From Acidimicrobiia bacterium (GTDB lineage Bacteria; Actinomycetota; Acidimicrobiia; Spongiisociales; ZC4RG35), in NCBI GenBank assembly GCA_012270885.1, contig JAAXHN010000068.1, positions 1,107-47,535 on the forward strand: a stretch of 46,429 bases of DNA, given 5' to 3'. Made by a program: the position numbers and the translations under genes. Shown here piece by piece: positions 27,258-37,103 of the stretch (position 1 is the first letter of the stretch; each line of letters opens with the position of its first letter). Below the pieces are notes generated by a model. That model was not told where the DNA came from. It searched no databases and saw only the letters and a program-made list of their open reading frames with translations.

Positions 27258-27401
27258 CTGGACGGCCCAATACTGCCCTGGAAAGGTGGTGGTGGGGGAG
27301 GGCCCATTAGGGGACCCCTGTTTTTCGCGATGTTTTGGTTGTGGTAGGCGGCGTCGGTTGGAAGGCCATGCGGTACCGGGCCCTAGATATCCCTCCCGTC
27401 G

Positions 27402-28754
27402 CTACATGTCAGCGGGGTCCATCCCGGACGGCGGGTCGCCGGATTCCTCGCTTAGAAAAGCGGAGAAGCGACTCACCTGGTCGGGAGGGAGCCTTACAAC
27501 CAAAACCATCCCGTCTGGACTCTCTTTCGAGGACAGAACCTCCCCTGTTCGGTGCAGGGCCGCCAGGGCTTCTCCTCTGGTGTAAGGCACCCGCACGGAG
27601 ACTGTCGAGGAACGGGCGTTCAACCATTGGATGAGTGTCCCCATCAGTTGCTCCGTTCCCTCGCCGGTGAGCGCCGACACGGCAACGGCGGTCTCTGCAG
27701 CGCCCAGGAGGCGCCGGACCACTGCAGGGGACGCCTCGTCGATCTTGTTCACCACGATGATGGTCGGCACCGCGTCCGCCCCGATCTCGGCTAGGACTTC
27801 CCGGACCGCCGTGATCTGGCCTTCCGGATCGGAGTCGACTGCGTCCACAACATGGAGTATCAGGTCGGCGTCGCAGACCTCCTCCAGAGTGGACTGAAAG
27901 GCTTCCACCAAGCGGTGGGGGAGCCTCCGTACGAATCCCACGGTGTCCGCCAAGAGCAACTCCCGGCCTCCGGGCAGCCGGAAGCGGCGGATGGTGGGAT
28001 CCAGGGTGGTGAACAGCCGGTCCTCGGTGAGCACCCCCGCTCCGGTCATTTGGTTCAGGAGGGTCGATTTGCCGGCGTTGGTGTAACCGACCAGGGCGAT
28101 AACGGGAATTGCGGCCTGGACGCGGGATTGGCGCCGGGTCTGGTTCTGCCGCCGGAGGGCGGAGAGGTCTTTCTCGAGGGAGGTGATTCTCTGGCGGATG
28201 CGGCGGCGGTCGCTCTCGAGGCGGGTCTCGCCCGGTCCCCGGGTCCCGATCCCCCCCGCCTGCTGGGACAGCACTTCACCCTTGCCCCGGAGACGGGGCA
28301 ACCGGTAGCGCAGCAGAGCCAGCTCTACTTGGAGCGCCCCCTCCCTGGAGGAGGCGTGCTGGGCGAAGATGTCGAGGATCACCGCCTCGCGGTCCACCAC
28401 GTCACATTCGAACAATCCCTGCAGGTTGCGTTGCTGCGCCGGGGTGAGAGCATTGTCGAACACCACCACGTCGATGTCCTCTGCGTTGGTGATGTCGGCC
28501 AGCGAGGCCGCCTGGCCCTTGCCGATGAACAGTCCCGGATCGGGAGCGGACCGGTTGAACACCTCCCGGTCGACCGGCTCGGACCCGGCTGTGTCGGTCA
28601 GGAGAGCCAACTCTTCGAGTGACTGTTCCACCTCCAGCGCAGAGTTGCGGCCGAGACGCACTCCCACCAGGAAGGCTTTCTGGCGGGGTACCTCGAGGTC
28701 TGCAACCGTGGCGGTGAGGCGACGGCGTTCCCGCCCGAGATGTTGATAGGTCAT
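27402..28754 (-). CDS. hflX: ribosome-associated GTPase HflX
   Basis: 450 aa. N-terminal HflX domain with the GLFIGKGQAASLAD and FDNALTPAQQRNL segments, the conserved GIGTRGPGETRLE linker, then a coiled-coil and the GTPase domain: G1 GYTNAGKSTLLN, G3 DTVGFVRRLP, G4 NKID. HflX splits stalled or hibernating ribosomes. Last gene of the minus-strand moaA group, starting 24 bp after the unknown protein; only a weak purine stretch precedes its ATG. Confidence 0.95.
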   Translation of the reverse strand: MTYQHLGRERRRLTATVADLEVPRQKAFLVGVRLGRNSALEVEQSLEELALLTDTAGSEPVDREVFNRSAPDPGLFIGKGQAASLADITNAEDIDVVVFDNALTPAQQRNLQGLFECDVVDREAVILDIFAQHASSREGALQVELALLRYRLPRLRGKGEVLSQQAGGIGTRGPGETRLESDRRRIRQRITSLEKDLSALRRQNQTRRQSRVQAAIPVIALVGYTNAGKSTLLNQMTGAGVLTEDRLFTTLDPTIRRFRLPGGRELLLADTVGFVRRLPHRLVEAFQSTLEEVCDADLILHVVDAVDSDPEGQITAVREVLAEIGADAVPTIIVVNKIDEASPAVVRRLLGAAETAVAVSALTGEGTEQLMGTLIQWLNARSSTVSVRVPYTRGEALAALHRTGEVLSSKESPDGMVLVVRLPPDQVSRFSAFLSEESGDPPSGMDPADM

Positions 28755-28778
28755 TTCTTCGTCCGGAAGGTTGGAAAC

Positions 28779-29135
28779 CTACAGATACTGACCCTCGTCG
28801 AGAGCCTGCTGCGGCTCTTCTTCGGCGATGATCTGCGATTGGCGAACCGCCACTACCGGCTTTCCGGTGGGCGGCCACAGGAAACGCCAGGCGCCGGTGG
28901 GGACCGCCCAGAAGTGGCGGCCGGTCACCACGTCGATCAGCGACAGGGCGTCGTTCTGCCCGTTGGCGCCGGTTGACACCAGGAGTCCCGAGCGGGTCGT
29001 GGATTCCTGCGGGACATGGCCCACCCGCCACCCATTGGACACTTTGTATTCGGCCTCTTCGTTCTGATTGGAACCCATATGCATATAGTTTGGCGCGTCA
29101 GCGGGGACTTTAACTGTTCTGGGCAGCATTCTCAT
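28779..29135 (-). CDS. uncharacterised 118-aa protein between moaA and hflX
   Basis: Not recognised. The ATG overlaps the moaA stop (ATGA), so translation is probably coupled to moaA, which supports it as a real gene. No signal peptide, membrane segment or metal motif. The centre is rich in Gly, Trp and beta-type residues ([20 protein letters not shown], about residues 72-91), and the C-terminus is acidic. There is no sequence link I can see to molybdopterin synthesis. A second start (Met3) is possible. Confidence 0.65.
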   Translation of the reverse strand: MRMLPRTVKVPADAPNYMHMGSNQNEEAEYKVSNGWRVGHVPQESTTRSGLLVSTGANGQNDALSLIDVVTGRHFWAVPTGAWRFLWPPTGKPVVAVRQSQIIAEEEPQQALDEGQYL

Positions 29136-30157
29136 CCACCTATGTAGCTCATCTCCACCTTTTGCCCGATACCCACCGTCTCGCCCGAACGAAGCTCCGA
29201 ATACTGGTCCACCCGCTCTGACCAGACCGAGCCGATCAGCCGGCGAAGCTCCCGGTCGGACGCTCCGGAGCGGACCGCCTCCCGGAGGTCGGTTCCGAAC
29301 ACCGCGAACAGACAGGTGTAGAGCTTCCCATCGGCCGAGAGCCTGGCCCGGGTGCAGTCGCCGCAGAAGGGCTGGGTCACCGATGCGATCACGCCCAACT
29401 CTCCCTGACCGTCGGTGTATCGCCAGCGCTTGGCAACCTCGCCCCGGTAGTTGGGTTCAAGGGGCTCGATGGGAAAGGCGTCGTTGACGGTGCTGATAAT
29501 CTCATGCGCCGGGGTCACATCATCCAGCCTCCAGCCGTTCGTGACGCCGACGTCCATGTATTCGATGAACCGGAGGATGTGGCCGCTCCCCCGGAAATAC
29601 TCCGCCATCTCTACGATGGAGTGATCGTTGATCCCCCGCTGGACCACCATGTTGATCTTGACGGGAGTGAGTCCTGCATCGGCTGCCGCCTCGATCCCGG
29701 CCAGCACGTCCGAGACCTTGGCGCCCACGTCGTTCATGGCCGAGAAGACCTTATCTGAGAGGGAATCGAGGCTCACCGTCACCCGGTCGAGTCCGGCGTC
29801 GGCCAGTGCCCGGGCTTTCCGGTGGAGCAGTACCCCGTTGCTGGTGAGAGTGAGATCGGAGACGCCCGGTACCCCGGCCAGCATGCCCACCAGCTTTTCC
29901 AGCCTGGCTCTTAGGAGGGGCTCCCCGCCGGTGAGCCGTATCTTCCTTGCACCCAGAGAGGTGAAGACCCGGGCCAGGCGGGTTATCTCCTCGAAGCTGA
30001 GGAGCGCGGCGCGTTCCAGGAACTTGTAGTCGCGATTGAAGATCTCCTTGGGCATGCAGTACGTGCACCGGAAATTGCACCGGTCTGTAACCGAGATGCG
30101 AAGGTCCGCCAGGGTCCGGCCCAGGCGGTCGAAGGGCTTCACGTTGAGGTTGCTCAC
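29132..30157 (-). CDS. moaA: GTP 3',8-cyclase (molybdenum cofactor step 1)
   Basis: 341 aa radical SAM enzyme. The N-terminal 4Fe-4S site is the C-x3-C-x2-C motif in [10 protein letters not shown], followed by GGEPLLR. The C-terminal cluster residues are in [18 protein letters not shown]. The protein ends in Gly-Gly, the conserved tail needed for activity in MoaA. No other moa, mob or moe gene is in the window. GTG start at 30157, no Shine-Dalgarno, with a TAAGGT box upstream. Confidence 0.95.
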   Translation of the reverse strand: MSNLNVKPFDRLGRTLADLRISVTDRCNFRCTYCMPKEIFNRDYKFLERAALLSFEEITRLARVFTSLGARKIRLTGGEPLLRARLEKLVGMLAGVPGVSDLTLTSNGVLLHRKARALADAGLDRVTVSLDSLSDKVFSAMNDVGAKVSDVLAGIEAAADAGLTPVKINMVVQRGINDHSIVEMAEYFRGSGHILRFIEYMDVGVTNGWRLDDVTPAHEIISTVNDAFPIEPLEPNYRGEVAKRWRYTDGQGELGVIASVTQPFCGDCTRARLSADGKLYTCLFAVFGTDLREAVRSGASDRELRRLIGSVWSERVDQYSELRSGETVGIGQKVEMSYIGG

Positions 30158-30166
30158 TTGGCCATG

Positions 30167-30172
30167 ACCTTA
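30167..30172 (-). promoter_or_regulatory. -10-like box TAAGGT before moaA
   Basis: Read on the minus strand, TAAGGT is followed by 9 bases and the GTG of moaA, the spacing of a leaderless start. No -35 is evident in the 108-bp divergent gap. Confidence 0.35.
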
Positions 30173-30265
30173 GCAAGGACCGCCCCTCCCCGATTCCCGG
30201 TATCTCCGCCGCAAAACACACCGGATGCGCCAGAATTGTCCATCAAGCTATCGGTAAGGAGCGCC

Positions 30266-31018
30266 ATGCGAAGCCACGACATCGACTACGAGATCCGGGG
30301 AGACGATCTGCAGTTCGTGGAGGTGTACCTGGATCCGGAAGAGACGGCGGTTGCGGAAGCCGGAACCATGATCTTCATGGACGAAGGCGTCACGTTCGAA
30401 GCCAAGATGGGCGACGGGTCCGAGCCCGAGGGAGGAGGCGGCTTCTTCCGAAAGGCAAAGAGCGTGGCCGGAAGGGTGCTGAGCGGTGAGTCCCTGTTCA
30501 TGACCCATTTCACCAACTCGGGCGGCGGACGGGCCAAGGTGGCCTTCGGCACATCGGTGCCGGGAAAGATTGTGCCTCTTGACTTAAGGGAGATAGGGCG
30601 GCCGGTGATCTGCCAGCGAGACGCCTTCTTGTGCGCGGCTCTGGGCACCAGGGTCTCCATGCACTTCAATCGGCGCATCGGCAGCGGCCTCTTCGGCGGC
30701 GAGGGCTTCATTCTCCAGAAACTGGAAGGGGATGGAATAGCTTTCGTGAACGCCGGCGGCATGGTTGTGGAGCGCCGTCTTGTGGGAGAGACTATTCGCC
30801 TGGATACCGGATGCCTGGTCGGCTTCGAAGAAGGACTGGAGTTCTCCATCGAGCGAGCCGGAGGGCTCAAGACGATGGCTTTCGGCGGCGAGGGGATCTT
30901 CCTGGCCACGGTCAGCGGCGTCGGACGGGTCTGGATCCAGTCCCTTCCCTTCTCCCGGTTGGCCGATCCCATTATCAGCGCAGCGGTAGCCGCGGCCGTC
31001 GCCGCCTCCAGTAAATAG
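30266..31018 (+). CDS. AIM24/TIGR00266 family protein
   Basis: 250 aa. Family features: an [18 protein letters not shown] segment near the N-terminus (about residues 31-48), a Gly-rich turn, GESLFMTHF, and repeated beta segments such as [13 protein letters not shown] and [13 protein letters not shown]. The last 25 residues form an Ala-rich hydrophobic stretch. AIM24-family proteins form a beta-prism fold; their function is unknown in bacteria. Start at ATG 30266, with TAAGGAG 4 bases upstream; an in-frame start at 30158 would run through the moaA promoter region and is rejected. Confidence 0.88.
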   Translation: MRSHDIDYEIRGDDLQFVEVYLDPEETAVAEAGTMIFMDEGVTFEAKMGDGSEPEGGGGFFRKAKSVAGRVLSGESLFMTHFTNSGGGRAKVAFGTSVPGKIVPLDLREIGRPVICQRDAFLCAALGTRVSMHFNRRIGSGLFGGEGFILQKLEGDGIAFVNAGGMVVERRLVGETIRLDTGCLVGFEEGLEFSIERAGGLKTMAFGGEGIFLATVSGVGRVWIQSLPFSRLADPIISAAVAAAVAASSK

Positions 31019-31023
31019 CGTTC

Positions 31024-31380
31024 CTAGAGGGCGTGCTTCCTGAGGTCTTCCAGGTTGATCCACTCCAGGGCGGCCACGGAGGATGACTCCAGCCGCACGC
31101 GCGGTGCCATCCCGGCTTCGAAAGCCTCTTGCCAACGGGAGGCGCACAAGCACCAGCAGTCACCGGGCGCCAGCCCTTCGAACCCGTAGAGAGGCATCGG
31201 GGTGCTGAGATCGTTGCCCCGGGACTTGCTGAACTTGAGGAACTCCTCGGTCATCTCTGCACACACGGCGTGCACTCCTATGTCATCCCCGCGGGTTTCA
31301 CAGGAGCCGTTCCGGTAGTACCCGGTGAGAGGCTCCATGGAGCAGGGCGCCAGTTCACCTCCGAGCACGTTTACCCGCAT
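31024..31380 (-). CDS. DUF2237 family protein
   Basis: 118 aa, the whole length of this family. Recognised from the conserved spacing NVLGGELAPC, the LTGYYRNGSC segment, the HAVCAEMTEEFLKFS segment, GNDLSTP and GDCWCLCASRW with its Cys/Trp cluster. DUF2237 proteins are small and soluble with conserved cysteines; no function is established. GGAGAGGGG precedes the ATG. The stop is 5 bp from the stop of the convergent AIM24 gene. Confidence 0.88.
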   Translation of the reverse strand: MRVNVLGGELAPCSMEPLTGYYRNGSCETRGDDIGVHAVCAEMTEEFLKFSKSRGNDLSTPMPLYGFEGLAPGDCWCLCASRWQEAFEAGMAPRVRLESSSVAALEWINLEDLRKHAL

Positions 31381-31411
31381 CGATTGCCCCTCTCCGACAC
31401 TTTGGCACCGT

Positions 31412-32415
<1,004 letters not shown>

Positions 32416-32419
<4 letters not shown>

Positions 32420-34305
32420 GACTCGAGCACCTCCAGGACCCTGTCCCTTATCTCACCGATGTAGAAGGGGGTGCCGGTCACCTTGTTGAGACCGAACGCG
32501 TCCTTCAGGAAGTTGGCCCGGATCACATAGCGCAACTGACCTGTGTTGAGTTCCGGAATCAAGACCTTCTCGTAGGAATGCACCACATCCCCCAGGTTGG
32601 CGGGGAGGGGATTCAGGTATCGAAGGTGGGCGTAGGCGATCTTGTAGCCCTCCCGGTTCAGGTTGCGACAGGCGGCGCCCATCGTGCCCTTGCTGGAGCC
32701 CCAGCCCAGTACCAAGAGGTTCGCGTCCAACTCTCCATGTACTTCCACGGGCGGGATGTCGTTGGCGATGTTCGCCACCTTCCAGGCGCGGGAGTCGGTC
32801 ATCAACTGGTGATTGTCCGGGTTGTAGGAGATGTCGCCGCTGATGTTCTCCTTCTCCAGACCGCCGATCCGGTGTTCCAGGCCCTTGGTGCCGGGGATGG
32901 CCCAGGGTCGCGAGAAGGTGTTGAAATCACGCAGGTAGGGCAGAAAGCGCCCTCCCGCCCCGTTGGGGGCCGATGCGAACCGAACGCTTATGTCCGGCAG
33001 GTCCGCCGCATCCGGGATCCTCCACGGCTCGGAGCCATTGGCGATGTGGTTGTCGGAGAGGAGGATCACCGGGGTCATGTACTTGAGTGCGATCCGGGCC
33101 GCCTCGATGGTGGTCTCCACCACGTCCGAGGGGGTGGCGCAGGCCAGCACCGGGAGCGGCGACTCCCCATGCCTGCCGAACAGGGAGAACAGCAGGTCGG
33201 TCTGTTCCGGCTTGGTCGGCATTCCCGTCGACGGGCCGGCCCTCTGCACATTGACGACCACCAGCGGCAACTCGGCGGTCAACGCCAAGCTGATCGCTTC
33301 GCTCTTCAGCGAGATGCCCGGTCCCGAAGAACCCGTGACCGCCAGGCTTCCCCCGAAGGCGGCGCCGATCACCGCTCCGACCGCGGCGATCTCGTCCTCG
33401 GCCTGGAAAGTGCGCACTCCCAGCCGTTTGTGGCGGGCAAGTTCATGGAGGATGTCGGAAGCCGGCGTGATCGGGTACGACCCGTAGTAGAGCGGCAGCT
33501 TGGCGCAGTAGGAGGCCGCGATCAACCCCCAAGCCAGCGCAGTGTTGCCGGTGATGCTGGTGTAGACGCCGGGGGGAAGGCTGGCCGGCTTGACCTGGAA
33601 GATGCTCCGCGACGTCTCGGTGGTGATGCCGAAGTTGTACCCGGCTCTCAGGGCGGCCAGGTTGGCGGCGACGACCATCGGGAGTTTGGCGAACTTGTTC
33701 TCGGTCCAGGTCACGATGGGTTCGAGCGGCCGCTGGAACAGCCACGCCAGGAACCCGAGCGCCACGAAGTTGCGGGAGCGAAGAACCGATCGCCCGCTGA
33801 CCTTGTCCGCCACCGCCTCCTTGGTGATGGTGTTCATGGGGATCTCTATCAGGTCGTATTGATTGAGGCTGCCGTCCATCAGGGGACTGTCCTCGTATCC
33901 GGCCTTGGCGAGACCCCGCTCGTCGAAAGCCTCGCTGTTGACTATCAGGGTTCCTCCCTGGCGAAGGTCCGAGATATTCGTTCGGAGAGCGGCGGGGTTC
34001 ATCGCAACCATGCAGTCGGGCCGATCACCGGAGGTGGAGATGTCCCAGTCGGCGATCTGGATCTGGAAGGAAGAGACTCCGGGAAGGGTGCCGGCGGGAG
34101 CCCGGATCTCGGCGGGGAAGCTGGGCAGGGTGAACAGGTCGTTGCCGAATGCGGCCGAGGTGTCGGCAAAACGGTTGCCTGCCAACTGCATCCCGTCCCC
34201 GGAGTCGCCGGCGAAGCGGACGGTTACTTGTCTTAATGGGGTGATATTGCCGTTGGGTGACCGCTCGGAAACGCCCGCCTCGGCGTGGGCCGCTGGTGAT
34301 GTCAC
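32416..34305 (-). CDS. korA: 2-oxoacid (2-oxoglutarate):ferredoxin oxidoreductase, fused gamma-alpha subunit
   Basis: 629 aa. The gamma domain comes first (VRFAGDSGDGMQLAGNRFA, about residues 29-47), then the alpha pyrimidine-binding domain (YYGSYPITPASDILHEL, FQAEDEIAAVGAVIGAA, SSGPGISLKSEAI) and a C-terminal domain with VLGWGSSKGTMGAA. The gamma-alpha fusion is the layout of mycobacterial and other oxygen-tolerant two-subunit KOR enzymes. GTG start, with a possible weak GAGG further upstream. Driven by the promoter at 34369-34397. Confidence 0.92.
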
Positions 34306-34368
34306 GTTAGATATTCAGACCTCAGTGTCAGGCAACCAATAATAGTTTGGGCCGCGACTTTTCAAACC

Positions 34369-34397
34369 TCTATAGCAAACCTTACAGGCAATCTCAA
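34369..34397 (-). promoter_or_regulatory. sigma70-type promoter for korA-korB with a direct repeat over the -10
   Basis: On the minus strand: TTGAGA (34397-34392), 17-bp spacer, TATAGA (34374-34369), giving a leader of roughly 55 bases before the korA GTG. The -35 begins 2 bp after the amidase stop. AGGTTTG occurs twice, 13 bp apart start to start, flanking the -10 element, and may be an operator. This is the best promoter in the window. Confidence 0.65.
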
Positions 34398-34399
34398 CC

Positions 34400-35827
34400 T
34401 TACCGGGACTGATGGGATGGCGGGGTCCCGACTGCCAGGACCGAGCGGGCGACGCCCTCCCGCTCCAGGACCGATGAGACCCTGAGCAGCAGGTCCTCCC
34501 TCCACCAGGGAGCGACCAACTGCAGTGAGAAGGGGACCCCCGAGGACTGGCCCGAACGGGGAACCGGGATGCTGATGGCCGGACAGCCGGACACGTTGAC
34601 CAGGGAGGTGAACCAGGAGAGCACCGCCCGGTAGGCAAGTCTGCCGTGAGTGACCGTGTGTATCTCCTGGTCGCCGATGACCTTGCGAAGAGCCCCGGAG
34701 GTGGGAAGGGCCAGCAGGTGGAACCGTTGGAAGGCGGCCCTCATCCTGTTCCGCAGACGGGCCTGCCATCGTTTGGCGTCCAGCAGGGTCTCGGCGGGGC
34801 GCTCTCCGCCGACTTCCAGGGTCTCCCGGATCCGGCCCGCCACTTCCCAGCCGTACGGTTTTCCCCCCTCCCACCAGGCGCGGTGCACCGCGGCCACCTC
34901 GGGATAGAGGATGTTGTTGATCCTTCCCGGAGGCAGCAGGACCGGGTCGTCGAACAGTTCGACCCCCATACCCAGGCTCTCCAGCTGGCTGATGACCGCG
35001 GTGAAACGCTCTTTGTATCCCGCCGCATAAGGGGCCTTCGCCAACCACTGTTCAGGCAGGCCCACCCGGAGGCTCCGGGGTTTCATGGGAGCGTCGAGGC
35101 GGTCGAGATCGGTGGGCCGGGGCGACGACCAGGGATCTCCGGGATGCCACCCTGCCAGCGAAGCGTAGGCGACGGCGAGGTCCCCGGTGTTGGCCGCCAG
35201 CGGTCCCACCGTGTCCAGAGAAGGGCCCAGCGGGAAGACCCCGGTGAGCGGCACCCGCCCGTGGGTCACCTTGAGTCCGAAGATTCCACACAGGGCGGCG
35301 GGGACCCGGATGGAACCTCCGGTGTCCGTCCCTATGGAGATCGGAGCCGCTCCAGACGCCACCACGGCGCCGGAACCGCCCGACGATCCCCCCGGGGAGG
35401 TGGCCGGGTCGTGCGGATTCCGTACCGGACCGAACCACTGGTTCTCCGAAGAAAAGCCGAAGGCGAATTCGTGCAGGCCCGCCCGCGCTACGATCACCGC
35501 GCCGGCCCTTTCCAGCCGTTCGACCACCGGCGCGGAGTGTTGGGGAAGGCGCCTGTAGAAGGCCGATCCGCAAGTGGTGGGCACTCCGGCCTGATCGATC
35601 AAGTCTTTGATGACCACCGGCACCCCGCACAGCGGACCGGGATCCTCGCCCGCCGCCACCCGCCCATCCAACTCATCGGCGCGGGACATGGCGCTTTCGT
35701 CTATGAGGGTGGTGAGATTCAGTGCATCCTGGGAATCAAGCAGGTCGGCCAGGGCCTTTCCGATGCCGTCTCGCGCCGATCGCTCACCGGTTCGAACTTG
35801 CCGGGCCAGGAACCGGGCGCTTTCCAA
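34400..35827 (-). CDS. amidase signature family hydrolase
   Basis: 475 aa. The Ser-cisSer-Lys triad is present: Lys in PVVIKDLIDQAG, and the serines in the SPGGSSGGSG and SIGTDTGGSIRVP segments. It lacks the GatA-type YGRVSRYG segment, and no gatB or gatC is nearby, so it is a general amide hydrolase of unknown substrate rather than GatA. I place the start at TTG 35827, because GGAGG lies at 35836-35832 with a 4-base gap; a longer in-frame reading runs far into the DUF3048 gene. This gene starts 14 bp after the DUF3048 stop and probably shares its transcript. Confidence 0.87.
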   Translation of the reverse strand: MESARFLARQVRTGERSARDGIGKALADLLDSQDALNLTTLIDESAMSRADELDGRVAAGEDPGPLCGVPVVIKDLIDQAGVPTTCGSAFYRRLPQHSAPVVERLERAGAVIVARAGLHEFAFGFSSENQWFGPVRNPHDPATSPGGSSGGSGAVVASGAAPISIGTDTGGSIRVPAALCGIFGLKVTHGRVPLTGVFPLGPSLDTVGPLAANTGDLAVAYASLAGWHPGDPWSSPRPTDLDRLDAPMKPRSLRVGLPEQWLAKAPYAAGYKERFTAVISQLESLGMGVELFDDPVLLPPGRINNILYPEVAAVHRAWWEGGKPYGWEVAGRIRETLEVGGERPAETLLDAKRWQARLRNRMRAAFQRFHLLALPTSGALRKVIGDQEIHTVTHGRLAYRAVLSWFTSLVNVSGCPAISIPVPRSGQSSGVPFSLQLVAPWWREDLLLRVSSVLEREGVARSVLAVGTPPSHQSR

Positions 35828-35841
35828 CGGGCCTCCAACGC

Positions 35842-37056
35842 CTACCAGGAAACAAGACGCCCATCTGGAAAGAGGCTGATCCAGGGGCGACCGGCGGGAA
35901 CCGTTATGGGAGAACCATCGGTCAGCATGAACGAGAAGGGCTGGGCTGTGTCCGCCCGTTCCCATCTACCGTCCACGACCTGGCCCTCGGCGAAAAACAG
36001 CACCCGTCCCTCGCCGGTGGTCTCCATGGTGGGGAGGGTCACCCCTCCCTGGGGAGGCGTGGTGTAGAACAACCGGGAGAAGATCACCGCCAGGACGTCG
36101 GCGGTGATAACTTCCTCGCCCCCTTCGACGTGGGTCCAGGTGTGGGGGCCGTCTTCCAGGTGACGCTCGTACGTGCTTCCGTTCCACTTCCAGATGACGG
36201 TGTTGGTCGGTGCCCACTCCATGGTCACTTTCGAGACGCCCCCCGGGATGCCCGAGACCGGCAGGTCTCCGATCTCGAACAGGGGTGGTGGGGGAGTGTC
36301 GGGATAGAGTCGCTGGTCGGCCGTGGGCCGCAACTCCGCCGTGTTCACGAAGTAGTTGTGGGGCGCCCGCCGAGACTCGTCACGATACCCTCCCACGCCG
36401 ATCTCTCCGATCACTCCTACGCCGTTGCGTGGAAAGGTATTGATGATCCAGTCCTGGCCCCCGCTGGTCAACACGGTGGTGTTCAGGTGTCGCAGCAAAT
36501 GGGGATCGGTGGGCCGCACCGAACGCACCGGCCCCACGAAGGTGGAATCGACGGAGTGGAACAAGGCTATGAAGCGGGTTAACCCCGATTCGACCAGGAG
36601 TTCGAACACCGCCTCGGCCTCGCCGATGCCGACTTGGGGACGGCCGTCCCAGTGATTGTCAACTTTCACTGCCATGGTCCGTCGATTCACCGAATCCGGG
36701 TCAGCCACAGCTAGACCTGTCAGCGGACTGGGCGTCGGCGACGGCCCGGTGACGGTGGTGGTTGTGGTGCCGGGAGTCGTGGTGGTGGTTTCGGTGGTGG
36801 TGGTCGTGGTACCGGAGGTAGCGCTGGTGGTGGTTTCGGTGGTGGTGGTTTCGGTGGTGTTTGTGGTACCGGAGGTAGCGCTGGTGGTGGTCTCGCCTGG
36901 CGTGGTTGTCGTCATCGAGGTGGCTACCGGCTCGGAAGCATCTGTTGGGGCTTCGGTGGTGGGCGGCTGGGAGGTGGTCACCGGTTCTTCCCCGGGGTCT
37001 CCGCCGCAGGCCACCGCCAGGACAGTCAGGACCGTCGCCGTCAGGATTCTTCGCAT
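35842..37056 (-). CDS. DUF3048 (YerB-like) lipoprotein with Thr-rich linker
   Basis: 404 aa. A lipoprotein signal peptide (MRRILTATVLTVLAVAC, lipobox LAVAC, Cys17) is followed by a Thr/Pro/Glu-rich linker (about residues 20-107) and then the DUF3048 domain: TGLAVADPDSVNRRTMAVKV, PQVGIGEAEAVFELLVE, FHSVDSTFVGPVRSVRPTD, and the C-terminal part with FMLTDGSPITVPAGRPWI. B. subtilis YerB has this domain; function unknown. The start at ATG 37056 is supported by the lipobox position and by a TAGCAT box 8 bases upstream; a TTG at 37116 would put 20 residues before the signal peptide. Confidence 0.88.
   Translation of the reverse strand: MRRILTATVLTVLAVACGGDPGEEPVTTSQPPTTEAPTDASEPVATSMTTTTPGETTTSATSGTTNTTETTTTETTTSATSGTTTTTTETTTTTPGTTTTTVTGPSPTPSPLTGLAVADPDSVNRRTMAVKVDNHWDGRPQVGIGEAEAVFELLVESGLTRFIALFHSVDSTFVGPVRSVRPTDPHLLRHLNTTVLTSGGQDWIINTFPRNGVGVIGEIGVGGYRDESRRAPHNYFVNTAELRPTADQRLYPDTPPPPLFEIGDLPVSGIPGGVSKVTMEWAPTNTVIWKWNGSTYERHLEDGPHTWTHVEGGEEVITADVLAVIFSRLFYTTPPQGGVTLPTMETTGEGRVLFFAEGQVVDGRWERADTAQPFSFMLTDGSPITVPAGRPWISLFPDGRLVSW
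36811..36891. repeat. 57-bp imperfect tandem repeat coding the Thr-rich linker
   Basis: A 24-base block starting ACCGGAGGTAGCGCTG at 36811 recurs identically at 36868, 57 bp (19 codons) away, within longer GGT-rich repeats. On the minus strand it encodes the repeated ETTTSATSGTT peptide of the DUF3048 linker. Copy number could vary between strains by slippage. Confidence 0.7.
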
Positions 37057-37064
37057 AAAGAGGG

Positions 37065-37070
37065 ATGCTA
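37065..37070 (-). promoter_or_regulatory. -10-like box TAGCAT before the DUF3048 lipoprotein
   Basis: TAGCAT on the minus strand is followed by 8 bases (CCCTCTTT) and the ATG at 37056, with no Shine-Dalgarno. This supports the lipoprotein start and an independent transcript, although it also lies 34 bp after the preceding gene. Confidence 0.35.
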
Positions 37071-37103
37071 AACGACCGGCGGCGTTGTCCTGGTCCTTTA
37101 CTT

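Larger units (their letters stand above)
27059..27401. other. 343-bp intergenic region between ppgK and hflX
   Basis: Both flanking genes end here (convergent). I find no convincing protein gene: the longest candidate near its centre is a 22-codon frame at 27168-27236 without a ribosome site. It holds a TACAAT box at 27092-27097 and a run of three hairpins at 27187-27257, listed separately. The part from 27262 to 27401 is G-rich with no feature I can name. Confidence 0.6.

Noticed and set aside
32578-34236. A 552-codon open frame on the plus strand opposite korA
   Set aside because: It is antisense to a clearly conserved protein and has the Gly/Arg/Asp-rich composition produced by high-GC codon bias. 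Similar long antisense frames lie opposite the EF-G-like gene (4655-5986), opposite aspS/rarA (24600-25946) and opposite the ALDH genes (43710-45182).
34400-35827. The amidase as GatA of the GatCAB amidotransferase
   Set aside because: It has the amidase triad but not the GatA-specific segments, and no gatB or gatC is nearby.
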